64,000 nt of DNA, taken from Ectocarpus siliculosus. Its lineage: Eukaryota > Sar > Phaeophyceae > Ectocarpales > Ectocarpaceae. The position numbers and the translations under genes were made by a program. The notes under the pieces were generated by a model that saw only the letters and a program-made list of their open reading frames with translations, made no database searches and had not been told where the DNA came from. The DNA is taken from the NCBI GenBank assembly GCA_000310025.1, contig FN649727.1, positions 8,184,835 to 8,248,834 of the forward strand. Direction: 5' to 3'. Below are positions 21,207-32,632 of the stretch, piece after piece (positions within the stretch are counted from its first letter, which is position 1; every line of letters starts with the position of its first letter).

Positions 21207-22946
21207 GTGTGTGGTCGACGTGGTGGAAGGGCTAGAGGCGAGGGCGGTGCAAGCGCTGCTGTGCGAGCGCGCGGAGGAGGCATCGCGCGCCAAGAGGCCG
21301 AGGACTTCCTGCTGGGAGCGGAGGACCTCGTGCTCAACTCTCCAGACGCCTTCGTGAGGGCCCTGGCGTCGACCGAGCTGAGTACAGAATCCCCCATAGG
21401 CAAGCGTCCGAGTGACGTTGAATCCCCCCCCATGACCGTAGCCGGCGTTGCCAAGTCTGTGTACAGAGAGGGGTGGGAACAGGCCATGAGGGAAGAGTTT
21501 GATGGGCACTTGGACACGGGAACGTTTTCATTCGTAGACGGTACGCCAGAGGGGCGTAGACCTGTGAGTTCTAAGTGGCGTTTTACTTGGAAGACGAACA
21601 AGGAGGGGAAAATCGAGAAGTTCAAAGCGCGTCTTGTCGCTAGGGGTTTTTCGCAAATTCCGAATGTGGACTTGCCCATCATCCGCATCAAGTAAACTGA
21701 TGCTTGCGGTAGCCAATGAGAAATCATTGAAACTCAACCACTGGGATGTCAAGCAGGCGTTTACACACGCTAAGTTAGACGAGGATGTGTTCTTGAGGCT
21801 CCCCGCGGGGTGCGGGGAAAAATCGAAAAATCCCACAAAGTTGTGAAGGCTGAGCGTGCTATTTACGGCTTGAAGCAGAGCGGCAGGCAGTGGGGGTACC
21901 ACGCTGCCGACACGCTTGTAGAAAACGGGTTCGAGCAGTGCAAGGCGGACCCGTGCGTCTTCCGCAAGATGAAAGACGATGTCGTGGTGATGATTATCGT
22001 GATTTATGTGGATGACATTTTGGTGGCTGGGTCTGATGATGATTGCAAGGAGTTGCTCGCTTCCCTCAACAAGGCATTCCCCACCAAAGACCTTGGAGAG
22101 TGTGTGTGGTTCGACGGGTGTGCCGTTGAGAGGGACCTAGAGGCTGGGACCCTTAGAATCTCCCAAACCGCGTACATTGACAGCATCGTGAATCGCTTTG
22201 ATGTGCAATCGACCTCCCCCATCCCTGCTTCCCCTGGTGCCGACCTAGGGCCGAAGCGAGATGACGAAAGTGGAGGGGAGTGGCCGGTGAGGGAGGCTAT
22301 CGGCAGCATGATGTGGGTGTCGACGTTCTCGCGCCCGGACATCTCGTTCGCTGTGCGTGCGGTAGCGCGCCACGCCCATGCCCCTGCCGAGAGGCACTGG
22401 AAGGCGATACGGAAGATCCTAGCCTACCTCAAAGAGACGAGGGACCTCGGGATCACCTATAAACGGGGATCGGGGCTGGGGCTGGCGGTGTACGTGGACG
22501 CTAGCTACGCCGACGCTGAGGATAGGCGTTCGGTGTCAGGGCTGGTTGGAGGAACCGTCATCAGCCACGGTAGCAAGACGCATGCTATCGTATCTTTGTC
22601 GTCTACGGAGGCAGAGTACATTGCTGCCGGAGAGGGTGTGAAAGAAGCTTTGTTTGTGCGTGCAGTGCTTTCGTTTATTGCCCCAGAGACCAGTGGCGGT
22701 AGCATTCAGGTCCTTGAGGACAATCAGGGGGCCATGGCCTTGGTGCAGAACCCCCTTAGCTCAGCGCGTAGCAAGCACATCGACGTGCGGTACCACTTCA
22801 TTCGTGGATTGTTTAGGTCGGGGGACATCTCGATCAAGTTTGTGTCGACGTCGGAGCAACATGCAGACATGCTCACCAAGGCTCTTAGCAAGAGCAACCT
22901 GCAGTACCACCGGGAAAAGCTGATGAATTTGCCGGAGCTCCTGTAG
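21207..22946 (+). pseudogene. copia reverse transcriptase and RNase H
   Basis: The first frame (to 21695) ends with EFDGHLDTGTFSFVDGTPEG and FKARLVARGFSQ, the start of the RVT_2 domain. A shifted frame (about 21690-21840) gives KLMLAVANEKSL, NHWDVKQAFTHAKLDEDVFL and RLPAGCGEK. A third frame (21810-22946) gives RAIYGLKQSGRQW, the catalytic box VIYVDDILVAG at about 21995-22025, FSRPDISFAV, and the RNase H domain with VDASYAD (about 22495), SSTEAEYIAA (about 22605) and EDNQGAMAL, ending HADMLTKALSKSNL. Catalytic aspartates and glutamate are present, but two frameshifts and a small loss near 21670 make the copy inactive as read. Confidence 0.85.
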
Positions 22947-23226
22947 GATTTTTTAGCGCTTGGGGAAGGTCATGTATACCAAGCGGGGAAAGATGCATTA
23001 CTGTCGCGGGCTGTGTCCCATTGGCAGGAGTAGGAGGCTTGCCTCGCATTCTTGTCTTCGCCTTGGCCTTCCTGTTAAGTGCGGCCGTTGTGATCCGCCG
23101 TGATAGCAATGGTTTGTGTTGGATGGGGTTTATTTTCGAGGGGTTTGCCCGGGCGCCGGGTTTCCCCTCGACCACCGTATTGGCATTTTATTGATGTATC
23201 CGGGGCGTTTATGCCCCACTGATGGT

Positions 23227-23447
23227 TACCGTATATGACACAAGATAACACACCCCCTGGCCCGATTTTCAAAGATCGATTACTCGACGACGAAGAGGAT
23301 ACATAAACGAAATGATAACTGTTCCATAAGCTCTCAACGAGACGGTTCCAACGCCGCCATTTTCGGCGCTGTGAGTCTTCCTGCTGTTGAGAAATCGATC
23401 TTTGAAAATCGGTCAAGGGGGTGTGTTATCTTGTGTCATATACGGTA
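23227..23447. mobile_element. TA-flanked MITE (Tc1/mariner, Stowaway-like) near the copia 3' end
   Basis: The 221-base segment begins TACCGTATATGACACAAG and ends with the reverse complement. The terminal inverted repeats extend about 55 bases, through a CGATTTTCAAAGATCGATT segment, with a few mismatches. Both ends carry the dinucleotide TA, the target duplicated by Tc1/mariner-type elements. The 110-base centre has no frame. It lies about 280 bases after the copia stop codon and just before the distal 24-base repeat. Confidence 0.75.
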
Positions 23448-23499
23448 GTCACTTGCGTGAAGAACCAGGGAGGGTGTCTACGGACATGGTTTGGATATG

Positions 23500-26190
23500 C
23501 TAGCCGTACGTACAAGTGTGACGCAGATGGTGTGGAATCTTTTAGGTAGGGGTACGGTGATGATGCACCGGGGCCCCCTTTTGTTGTGTGCAGCAGCCCT
23601 GCTGCCACTCCTCCTTTCTGAGCACGACAGCGCCCTGGGTACGGGCGTTGCCTCACCGTCTGAAGTTAATACACTACACAAACGACCCGATAAGTACGCG
23701 GAGTACGGCCGACAAACATTACTCCCTGCTTTCTTCGCGTTGATCCCTAGCTGGCGGCGCGTGGTTGTGGCGTCACGGTTTCAGCACATATGCGTAGGCG
23801 AGCTTCAGCTGGCGAACGTTGGCAGGTGTACACGAAGAGTTTGGCGTGTACCCATGTTTTTTTTTTTTTTCCACCGCGCAGCACTACTGTAGACTATATG
23901 TATAGTGGAGGAAGTAGTCGGATCTGCTGGCATTTTTAACATTCGATGCACCGAGGGGGACGCACATAAAGCCATGTATCCGCCTACAGACCTGCTCGAG
24001 AACCGTTTACCTCCCAGAGCGACCTACTTGTTGTTGTGTACTACACTGCTGCAGTACTGTATAGGCTGCAGTACTGTGTAGCTGCTTGTATATAGTGTAT
24101 ACCCTACTACACTCCAAGCACCACCAACCTACATGCAGTACGTAGGACCGACCTCCACGCACATCAGGAACCAAACAAACACCCTACAAGCACTACATGT
24201 AGATTTCACACCAACACCTATCGCAATGCCGGCACACCAACCTAACTTAGCCAGCGCCGACCTACATATTGTTAGGGTTATAGAGTAGGGAGTTATAGCG
24301 TTTGGGGTCATGCCGTCAGGCCCCTTTCTGTGCCAAGTGCCAAAGCAGAGCATGTACAAGTAGTGATCAGAAAGAACTACACGTACTGCCAGAATGAATA
24401 GCGTTGATTTACACATCATCAACTGGTTGCCGGTTGATGGGGAGAAGAGCTAAGGTAATTTAAGAAACTGCTGTAAGTTGAAGTCCTTTTTTGGTCCGGC
24501 GTGGGATATTTGGCCTGTGTCCCCCCTAGGTTGTTGTTGTAAACCGCTCCGGTCTCCGCTCATCAGTACATATACGTTCTAAATGTCCGTATACTGCTGT
24601 AGTACTGGTCCAACTGACGCGGACGCCTTCCGTGGTCACAAGCCAACTGGGTGCATATAATAAGAAGTAATTTGGACTCTAGACCAAAGCATACATACCC
24701 TTCCTCTATTATTAATTGCTCGTAACATCGATCTCGTAGTTTGTTCGGCCGAAACGTCGGTAAAGGGAAGCTAGGGAGGTCAGAGGCAGGTACATGTTAG
24801 AGACAGCAAGCAGCCCAGGTGAATGCCGGACCGCAACCAGCAAGCAAGCACTACCATCAGCGACAACTCATCAGTTTGTCTTTCTGTCGCTGTGACAAGC
24901 GGTGTGTATGCTGCTTGCTCACCGGGCCGTTGGCTGGTCTCTATCTTCGACCCGGGCTCTCCAAAAACCTCCCACGCCGCGCCGGAGAAGAAGTGCAATA
25001 ATAGGACGCGGTGAGGGATGGCTGATCTCTGGCGACCTCCAACTTTCCTCTGTCCGCGTCGGACCAGGAACTCACGGAACAATTAATTCTGGAATTTGTA
25101 TTGCCCGCTTTTCGGCATTCGGAAAGATTTAGCTCAAGTGCTTATTTTACAGGCAGTAGTATGACGAGTTGGTTGGTCGGAATAACCTATTTCTATTTCA
25201 GCAACCTAACAACAGTGTACAGCACCCTTGCGCCACAGCTTGCCCGCAGCCCATACGTCGGCGGCGGGGGGAGCGTGTCGATGACATACAGCTGACACAT
25301 GTGCAGATAGGGCCCGCCGCTGCACTAGAAAAGTTCTTCTGTTCGCATCACGGATAAAAAAAAAATAAAAAGGCTCTCCTTACGAAAATAGATTAACTAT
25401 CATCATACGCGCAGTATGAGAAAGAACGCGGCCACAACATAAGGAATGTCCTCATAAGAAACATGCCCAGTCGTGCGATACCCCAAGACAAAAGAAACAA
25501 GGGGTAGAAGCTGGGGGAGCGCGTGTCCACGAAAGAAACGTCCCGCTGCTGCCGGGGGGGGGCTCAACTGATCGGAATTCGATGACGAGGTACAGTATCT
25601 ACATGACCCGGCCCCCCTCTAATGCACCGCTTTGCGAGCAAAGGCGGTTCCGTACCAGTACACTGCTGTACATATCATGATATGGCGACAAGAGGCACCA
25701 CAACCACACCTACCCACCCCACCGCACGCCCTTGCACATGGTGCTTCATACGTCGCACTCTCGGCAGGCAAAATATGAAAAAGGTAACATACCTCCTGAG
25801 GAGTATCTCTGTGCGTCCGTTCATCGCATAAATTTAGTCTACAACGGTCGCGGTGTGGTAGAGGATCCAACCGTACCTGTGGGCTTGTGTGGCCTGGACA
25901 TGGACCCCTTTAGCCTTGGGAAGGAAACAAGAGATACCCGTTGCCACGGTCGCTTCGCCAGGGGCGCCATACGAGGGGGGGGGGGTGTTTCTGCAGTGGA
26001 AGGTTTTGTATGAGCTTGAAAAGGGGTGCATCGCCACATGCAACCTCTGCATGGTTCGTGGAAGGAGATCAAGGTGCGTCAACTCTTGACTTTGAGGTGC
26101 ACGGTGTTTTGTGTTCACCGCTATTGCACGAATGCAAAATTGTCACAAAGAAACAAGTAACATTTATCATTACATGTAGATAGCGCGCAG
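23500..26190. other. Intergenic, no confident gene
   Basis: Only short frames without family signatures are present. About 24225-24290 has weak similarity to the core of the palindrome-rich MITE family (ACTTAGCCAGCGCC, TTAGGGTTA). About 24045-24085 has overlapping short inverted CTGCAGTACTG motifs. Confidence 0.4.
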
Positions 26191-26191
26191 T

Positions 26192-26480
26192 CTAGAAGGC
26201 GTCTGTCTGCGCGCAAAAAAAACACTGGATCCAACTTGATCTCAAGATACTCCGAACTTGATCCTCTGTGTATCGGTCGTCAGCAGGTGTTTGTCCCAGG
26301 CGGATGTTGCTAACGACAACGGCAGACTCGTCACACGGACCCTTATGCTTTATTGCAAGCATCCAAAGCTTCCACACTGCATCCGTGCCCTTGCTGCCTC
26401 GTGAGACGACCTGGAGGGCACCATCACAGCTTTTTCCAAGACTCACGTTCATCCACCTGCAGTGTCGCAAGGTGTGTGTG
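26192..26480 (-). CDS. Possible 3' exon of an unrecognised minus-strand gene
   Basis: The frame reads WMNVSLGKSCDGALQVVSRG, TDAVWKLWMLAIKHKGPCDE, SAVVVSNIRLGQTPADDRYT and EDQVRSILRSSWIQ before the stop at 26192, and is preceded by an acceptor-like CACTGCAG at about 26460. The composition is protein-like and the other frames here are less so. No upstream exon can be tied to it because the palindrome-rich MITE copy lies next to it. Family unknown. Confidence 0.35.
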
Positions 26481-26701
26481 GGAGTTTGGATCGTATCGTG
26501 TATGTATCTGCCTCTCTGCACACTCGATGTATCGCTACATGGACTACCTGTTCATCGCCCAACCTTGCGCCTGACATCGAGCTCTTGTACTCTATTCCGG
26601 TCTGTTGTACCCCCCCAATTTCGGCGAAACACTGTCTAATTTTTGTCGTGTCCCTCGGGGTAATTGCTTGTTCCAAAAACAAGACCCCCCCCCCTACTGG
26701 A

Positions 26702-27178
26702 GCAATCTCCCACACAACTGACAGTTTTTCTAAACCGTCCATGAGACACCCATGGGTCACCCATGGGCACTTCATGGGCACTTCATGGACACTTCATGGA
26801 CACTTCATGGGCCGCACATGGGCAGCCCATGGGCGGCCCATGGAGTGCCCACCGTGGGCACTTCAACCTGCTGTAGAACTTCGCCACCGGCATATCAACC
26901 TAGAACTTAGCCACCAGCGCCAGCCTAGCACGTATCTGTGGGCTTGGGGTTAAGGTTCGGGTAAGCGTTAGCCGCTAAGTGCCCGTTCCAACGCAGATAA
27001 GCTATTGTTTAGTACACTGGTTCGGTTGAAGGGCTCTCATTGGTCGCCCATGTGCTTCCCATCGGTTGCTCATGGGCCGCCCATGGGCTGCCCACGGGCT
27101 ACCCATGAGCAAGCCCATGGATCACCCATGGGAGTCCCATGGGTCGTTTGGGAAAACTGTAGAAAATGTGGGAGACCC
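26702..27178 (+). mobile_element. Palindrome-rich MITE, copy 2 (complete)
   Basis: Left end GCAATCTCCCACA with CTGACAGTTTTTCTAAACC; right end GTTTGGGAAAACTGTAG--ATGTGGGAGACCC, the inverted counterpart. Two clusters of CCCATGGG-type palindromes (about 26748-26850 and 27045-27145) lie inside the termini, and the core at about 26870-27035 matches copies 1 and 3. Length 477. No open frame of note, so it is non-autonomous. A clear target-site duplication is not visible. Confidence 0.75.
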
Positions 27179-29176
27179 TGCAGGAGGGTGGTGGGTGGAA
27201 TACTAGCTTTTTCGTGGAAAAAAGTACCTGCAGTAGGCTCGTGCGTTGTTGCCATTGGATCGTTTATACCACACAGCAGCAGTGTTGAGTTGGGGGGCGC
27301 CAATGTTATTTACAGAGAGAGGGGGTGGTATTCATCGTCATGAGCTAGAGTAGAGGGGTGGTGTTATCATGAGCTATGTACATATCAGCACAAAAAAAAA
27401 CTCTGACTGTTCCTCTCTCTGGTCCGAGCTTTGATCTACAGGCAGCCCCAAAGCGTGTGATCTGTGACCAGACTAGCACACGGAAGGCACAAGTGGCACC
27501 CTAGGCCCTCGCACACAAGTGTAGAGAGGTTTACAGCAGTACATGCATCATCAATGGTGGTGTCTAGCAGCGTGTTGGTGTGTGCCTCTCTTGTCCTCTC
27601 TCTCGCTGACGACAAAAACGCTGCCGCTCGCAAAAAAAACGCACAACAAAACAACACAACGCTCTTCATCTTCTCTCCCCTCTCTTCCTCCGCCGACAGC
27701 TAACAGCAGTATAGTATAGGGCACACCGTCCCGCCTCGCTCTCCCGGTGGTGTGTATGTGTCTCCCGCCCCCCCTTGTCCGTGTTCCCTGCCTCTGTGTA
27801 GTGTGTCTCTTGCCACAGCAGCAGAAGCTAAGCTGCTGAGCAGACCGACCAGCGGAAAAAACAAAATCACGCCTGCCTGGGATTCGCTTGGTCCCCTACT
27901 TTAATTTCAGCGTAGTTGCTGGGTTATCTCGACGTTCCGAGCACGGATTGAAAAGGTAGCAGTTGGGACAGCTCGGGCAAAATGCTACTTGGTGTGTTAG
28001 ATTCCAATTTGGTGCCTAAATGGTGAAAGGGGCTCCAATCTCGTGTATTTATCGGCGCACAGACACCGGACACCGGACACTATCGATCAAAATTCCCACC
28101 CCTTGTGTGCGTTTTTTTAGTTTTCACGTACGTACATGTACACATCACGATCCTTCTAAACAGCTGTTTTCTTGCTAAAGCAAACAAGCCCCCCTATCGG
28201 CGCGCTAAAAAAAGCTATTATTTTAGTCTATATGTACTCCCGGGGTAAAGTAGACGTCTTCAACCTTTAAAGTAGACATCCTCTCGGAGGTTTGTTTTCT
28301 GGCAACTGTTCACCACACGTACTTACACTATTTTACCAAATCACAACGCGTCAGAGCTGACACGACCAGAATAAATATTGCACTTTACCGTTTGGGGCGA
28401 CGATAAAATCATACTGAAGGCAATAGCGACGGATCGTTGTCGCTGGGGATGGCGACTTCGTCGTCTGGCTCGCTCTCCTTCCTGCGCCAGTCCGCGATGA
28501 GTTTGGCACCGACGTTGGCCACCTTCGCTGCCCCACGCACTCCCACTACGTGCCATCTTTGAACTGCAAAACCTCAAGCGTTCACCTGTACTCGTAGCAG
28601 TTATGCTTTGCGGTTTCAGACATGACTCTCAGCTCGAACGGCGTCGACGGTTGTGTGTGCTTGTAACCGGAAGGGGCCAAGGCTCCGGACGTGCTGACCC
28701 CCTTCCTTTCCTCCTGATTGCTTGCTCGCATATGTGTATCTTGTCCATAGGGGGAACACAGCAATTTGTTAATGTGTGTCAAAATTGAGCTGTTTCCCCC
28801 CGGGTGATCACTCCCCGAATTTTGCATGGCAAAGAAACAAGCTCAACCCCCTCCTCTTCTTATTTCAGAGGTGTTTGGGGTACTTGGATACAAGATCCGA
28901 TCTGGAGAGTATGTGTGTGTGGGGGGGTATGCTATTGGGGGTTCAAGTGCGAGGCCCCTCGAGAGAGAGCAGGCACATATGTTCAGCCTATGTTCATCTT
29001 TCTTGTGTAATATGATGGAAGGAGCACGGTGCGTGATATTCAAGGTTCATGTCATCTGCATCGGTCCTGGGTTAACTTAGTCCCCAGGCATACTTCATAC
29101 ACCGTGGGTGGGCACGGTAGCCTCCGTGGGAAGGCACAGGGACCTCAAACACGATTAATCGCTAAAACATCGACCG
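27179..29176. other. Intergenic, with one weak minus-strand C-terminal exon
   Basis: About 28580-28435 on the minus strand can be read as QRWHVVGVRGAAKVANVGAK then LIADWRRKESEPDDEVAIPS, ending at a stop, after an acceptor-like TTTTGCAG; a segment just upstream (28640-28590) ends at a good donor, TACAG/GTGAAC, but only about 22 bases separate the two, too few for an intron. It may be a gene end or a decayed copy. The rest holds no recognisable gene. Confidence 0.3.
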
Positions 29177-30298
29177 ATGGCGGATGTGCAAAATGGTACG
29201 GAAAGGGCAGCAGCTGCGGAGAGGGCAGCAACAGCTCAACAGCGGAAAGGGCTGCCAAAGAGGTTCGAACTTGTGCGGAAGGGAGCAAAACATCAAACAA
29301 CGATGGATAGGATCGCGGCGTTGGAGAAGAGGTGAAAAGCTCGGAAGGCAGCTGGAAGTACAGCCGGTTCGGCGGCAGGGGGAGCGTATACCGGAGGAAG
29401 GTCCGGGAGATTAGACATGGGCGGAAGGGCCCACGCAATTTATGATCGAGAGGAAGCGGAGAGAAAGCCGCCGGTCTACGACGGCAACTTCGTCTTCTTC
29501 CGCCACTGATGTTCGAGATTTTCATTGCCGGCGAGGGTCTGACCTACACACTGCAGAGATCGGACAACTCCGTGGTTTTGATTCATGGCCCTCCCCGTAG
29601 CGTGCTGGTGGAGACGTACGGGTCAAAGCTTGTAGATGAAAACGAGCGAGCTCTTGGTCACCTGGTAGAGGCAACAGAAGGTGAGAAATTTCGGACGAGG
29701 ATTCCTTCGGCTGGGTCGGTAGAAGGAGCTTGGCGTGAGGCGCACCGTTGCTGCTTGCCGACGAGCGACGCTGGGAAGGAGGCTCTCAAGTGGTCACTTT
29801 CCAGCCTGAAGATCGTGTGGGCCAGCACCCTCTCGACTACTATATCGCTTTCGACGAAATCTTGGCCACTCCGCGTGCTGTGGACGTATGCATACCAGAG
29901 GGAGAGATTGTCGCGAAGTTGCGGCGCAATTTGTCCTCTGATTTCGACGCGGAGAAACGGTCTATGCTGATGAACCCGGGGATGTGTGGCAGATTTTGTG
30001 GGTTTCTCCAGCTCTGAACTCATTCGTTTTGCTTTGAGGCAACGAGTAGCACGTGATGGGCGACCAGACTAACTTGCGGTAGGATCTGTTGCAGCAAGCT
30101 GAAGACCGCAAGAGGACCGGCGAGAAGACCAACCTTGCCGACTCCACGCTGCCGGCACCAGTGTCTGTAGTGGTCTGTGGCGTGCTCGAGCGGCATGAAG
30201 ACGACGATACAACAGAGACCGCCAGGGAAAGGGTGGCGGAGTGTCTAAAAACAGCGTCTCATACGTCGTCGGCAGCAACATTGCTTCCACGAGCGTGA
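29177..30298 (+). pseudogene. Decayed copia-like gag
   Basis: Several shifted frames line up as one retrotransposon gag. An ATG at 29177 opens MADVQNGTERAAAAERAATA and a short helical run, then stops. About 29463-29510 gives KPPVYDGNFVFFRH, followed in a new frame by MFEIFIAGEGLTYTL, the usual gag start of copia elements (a P-x-x-G-N-x-W/F segment and then a FE-FL-GL segment). Next come NERALGHLVEATEGEK and EGAWREAHRCC, then after another shift HPLDYYIAFDEILATPRAVD and EGEIVAKLRRNLS, and finally LLQQAEDRKRTGEK. At least three frameshifts or stops are present, and no pol follows. It differs from the gag at 19.2 kb. Confidence 0.5.
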
Positions 30299-30946
30299 TT
30301 CATGTCGGAGGAGAGCAGGAAACGGGTGTGGGTATTTTTTGTTGATGTCATCCACTTCGGTGTTGAACGACAGCTTGAATAGTTGGTTGTTTAATATGCC
30401 AAGGGGAGAGAGCCTTCTCGTCGGTATAGTTCTTCCTCACAGCATACAGAACGCGCCCACACTCTATTAATAGCTTCGGCCGAGGCTGGGGTTGTTACTG
30501 TATTCCTAGGGTCATGCTACGAACGGTCGCTATTAGGTTTGTTGCGGTGGTTCTTCACCAAGCTTGCAAATGGTGCTCAAATTCTTAACTCCTGGTTTCT
30601 TAAAGTGGGGGCGCGTTCTGTAGATAGTATTGTTCGTTCGTTTCAACGGGCATTTCGGAAAAGAAGAGAGTAATACTGAGCTTCTTGCGTGCGACAGCCT
30701 TTTCCGACACACCACAGACCTCACACTGTTTGTGTTGGCCCTATTTTTGTTTGGTTAGTGAAGCACTGTTAACACTTGCGTTGCAATTAGTTTTCAAACT
30801 AGCGACAGACTGCTTACGTCAGTTCACTGACGGAGGTGCTTGCTGTGTTTTCACCGTTGTTCACTGTCACGTTCGCGTCATTGGTGTGCAGGAGGGGGGG
30901 CGGCAAGACAAATGGGGCAGGCACCAACAGGTTGCGCTAGATATAT
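30299..30946. other. Intergenic, no gene seen
   Basis: Short frames only; no family signature. Confidence 0.4.
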
Positions 30947-31346
30947 AGAAGCCGAAATCAAACCATTAGAGTAGTCAGCGGCTGACTAGTCTAATGGTTT
31001 GATTCGGCTTCGACAAAAGTTAGTCGTGGGGACCGTGAGCTCCGTCACTTTCACTTCCGAGGAGGGTGACTCCCCTTGCCAGCGCCACTATCCATCCAAT
31101 CTTAGTCTTTGGTTCGCTCCATATCACTCGCCACCCACATCCTGCAGAATGTTCCAGGGTCCACGAGTCCTTCCGTCACCCATACTCTGGCCGAGAGTAT
31201 CCAGGGCCCCAGAAAAAAAAACACTTCAGAGTGTCCAGCCTGGGTCTCGAACCCACGAATGACTTTGTGAAAGCCAACGTCGAATGTGTCTAGTCTCATG
31301 GTTTACAATCAAACCTGACTAGTCGCAAGGTTTGATTTCGGCTTCT
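30947..31346. mobile_element. Inverted-repeat element with a tRNA-like relic
   Basis: The ends are inverted: AGAAGCCGAAATCAAACC at 30947 and GGTTTGATTTCGGCTTCT ending at 31346. A second inverted copy of the terminal motif lies at about 30990-31008, so the left 65 bases alone can fold into a hairpin (arms around 30949-30978 and 30982-31010). On the minus strand, about 31300-31235, there is a tRNA-like stretch with a GGCTTTCACAAAG anticodon-arm-like segment and a good B box, GGTTCGAGACC (about 31246-31256), followed by a run of nine T at about 31207-31215 on that strand, as after a pol III gene. The cloverleaf is incomplete, so I call a relic, not a tRNA gene. Confidence 0.5.
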
Positions 31347-32429
31347 TTAGATACGTGGGTGCGAGCGTGCTGGCACCATAATGTGCTACGTGCGGAAAGA
31401 TAGGATTATGCCTGTGGGTATTCGTGCAGAGGAACAAGTGGAGGTAGTTGCACAGGAGTTGGCACACGGGGGGTGGAACGGGTATTGAAGTCGATTAGCC
31501 AGGCGAACGGTCTTCAATATGGTATTAGCTTCTATGCATACTTTTCTGCTTTGTGGTCAACGTGCAGCTCGCGCACCAAGCTCGGCGGGTGCAGTCGAAC
31601 TGATTCATTAGACAATTGTCCATTTTTTGGTAAGCGAACAGCCCGTCAGCACACCTCCGCCGCCAATGGAACCAAGAATATTAGACATGCACGGCTGCTG
31701 GGACAGGAAAAACATCCTCGCACAAGGTGAACGCCGACTACCGCACTTCAACCCCAAGTCCAAGTCACACAACAAAGATGGTCTACAGTAGTAGACTGCC
31801 ATGTATTATGAGCATCACAAAGGGCAAGTACGCTGCGAAGTAATGAAATGCGTCTCGAATATTTCCGTTGATTTCGAATTCGCAAGGAAAACTCAAAACT
31901 TCCATAGCTCTGGGCGCCGTGTACTCCGGCATGCCCAAAAATCAAGCAGAGGAAACACAAGAAACAAGGGATGCCCTTCGCGCTGAGAAAAAGGCGCGAA
32001 GGAAAACGGAGATACACGAATCGTAGCAAAATAATCACGTTTGTCGGAGGCGCGTTGGTATATATACATGCTATTGAATTATTATCGGATAGACAGAACA
32101 GTGGTCTGTCCATGGTTGGAAGAGTCCCCACGACAACATGGCCACTATCTACCCGAACTGCGTGTATCCCTATATCCATTCCCCAGACCAGTATCTTCGC
32201 CAAGTTCCACAAACCAAACATTTCTGGTACTTCGTACTTCTATGTTTTTAAGCGCAGCCGAACGCACACAAACCAAAAACACCCACATGTGCTGGTACGA
32301 CAGCATGTACTCCCGTAAAAACAAAACAAACACCATGCGAGCGCCTCCTATTGAACACTTCCAATCTTCCCCCCCCAAAAAACAGAAAAATAATGCGCAC
32401 CCGTTTACGCCTGAAGCAGTTGCTGAAAC
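31347..32429. other. Intergenic, no gene seen
   Basis: Short overlapping frames on both strands without recognisable domains. Confidence 0.4.
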
Positions 32430-32632
32430 CTTTGGAACAATCGACAGAACATTCTGCCAACGAATCGCACCCTGGTCTCGTAGGTGTTGCCGAGAACTGC
32501 AGATGTAGAAGCACCCGTCTCGCTTCGCGCGCTACCTCCTCCGTGAGAGTATTTGCCGTCCCATCTCCTGCCAGATGGGCGTGAACTCGTCTTTCCTCCG
32601 GAACACCCTGCAGTTTGCCACAATATTGTACA
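32430..32632 (-). CDS. Possible terminal exons of an unrecognised minus-strand gene
   Basis: A segment at about 32620-32550 reads VFRRKDEFTPIWQEMGRQIL between an acceptor-like AACTGCAG and a donor-like GAG/GTAGCG. A second segment at about 32508-32430 reads NTYETRVRFVGRMFCRLFQR followed by FQQLLQA and a stop, after an acceptor-like TCTGCAG; in this frame the phases do not join, while the phase-matched frame gives GAIRWQNVLSIVPKV without a near stop. I therefore cannot fix the model or extend it upstream. Confidence 0.25.

Larger units (their letters stand above)
19114..23499 (+). mobile_element. Degenerate Ty1/copia LTR retrotransposon lacking the integrase core
   Basis: Domain order gag, zinc knuckles, protease, pre-integrase, then directly reverse transcriptase and RNase H identifies a Ty1/copia element. 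The frame is broken several times: near 19640 (gag to zinc knuckles), in the Ser/Gly/Asp-rich linker at about 20700-21200, near 21670-21690 and near 21810-21840. The integrase core that should follow the pre-integrase domain is missing; the sequence passes straight into an acidic linker. No pair of long terminal repeats is recognisable. A perfect 24-base direct repeat starting GTCTACGGACATGG occurs at 19114-19137 and 23476-23499 and brackets the element; whether it is an LTR remnant or something else is open. A purine run AAGCGGGGAAAG at about 22980-22991 could be the polypurine tract. Confidence 0.8.

Noticed and set aside
31235-31305. Minus-strand tRNA-Glu-like gene
   Set aside because: The B box and an anticodon-arm-like segment are present but no matching acceptor stem or D arm can be drawn; treated as a relic.
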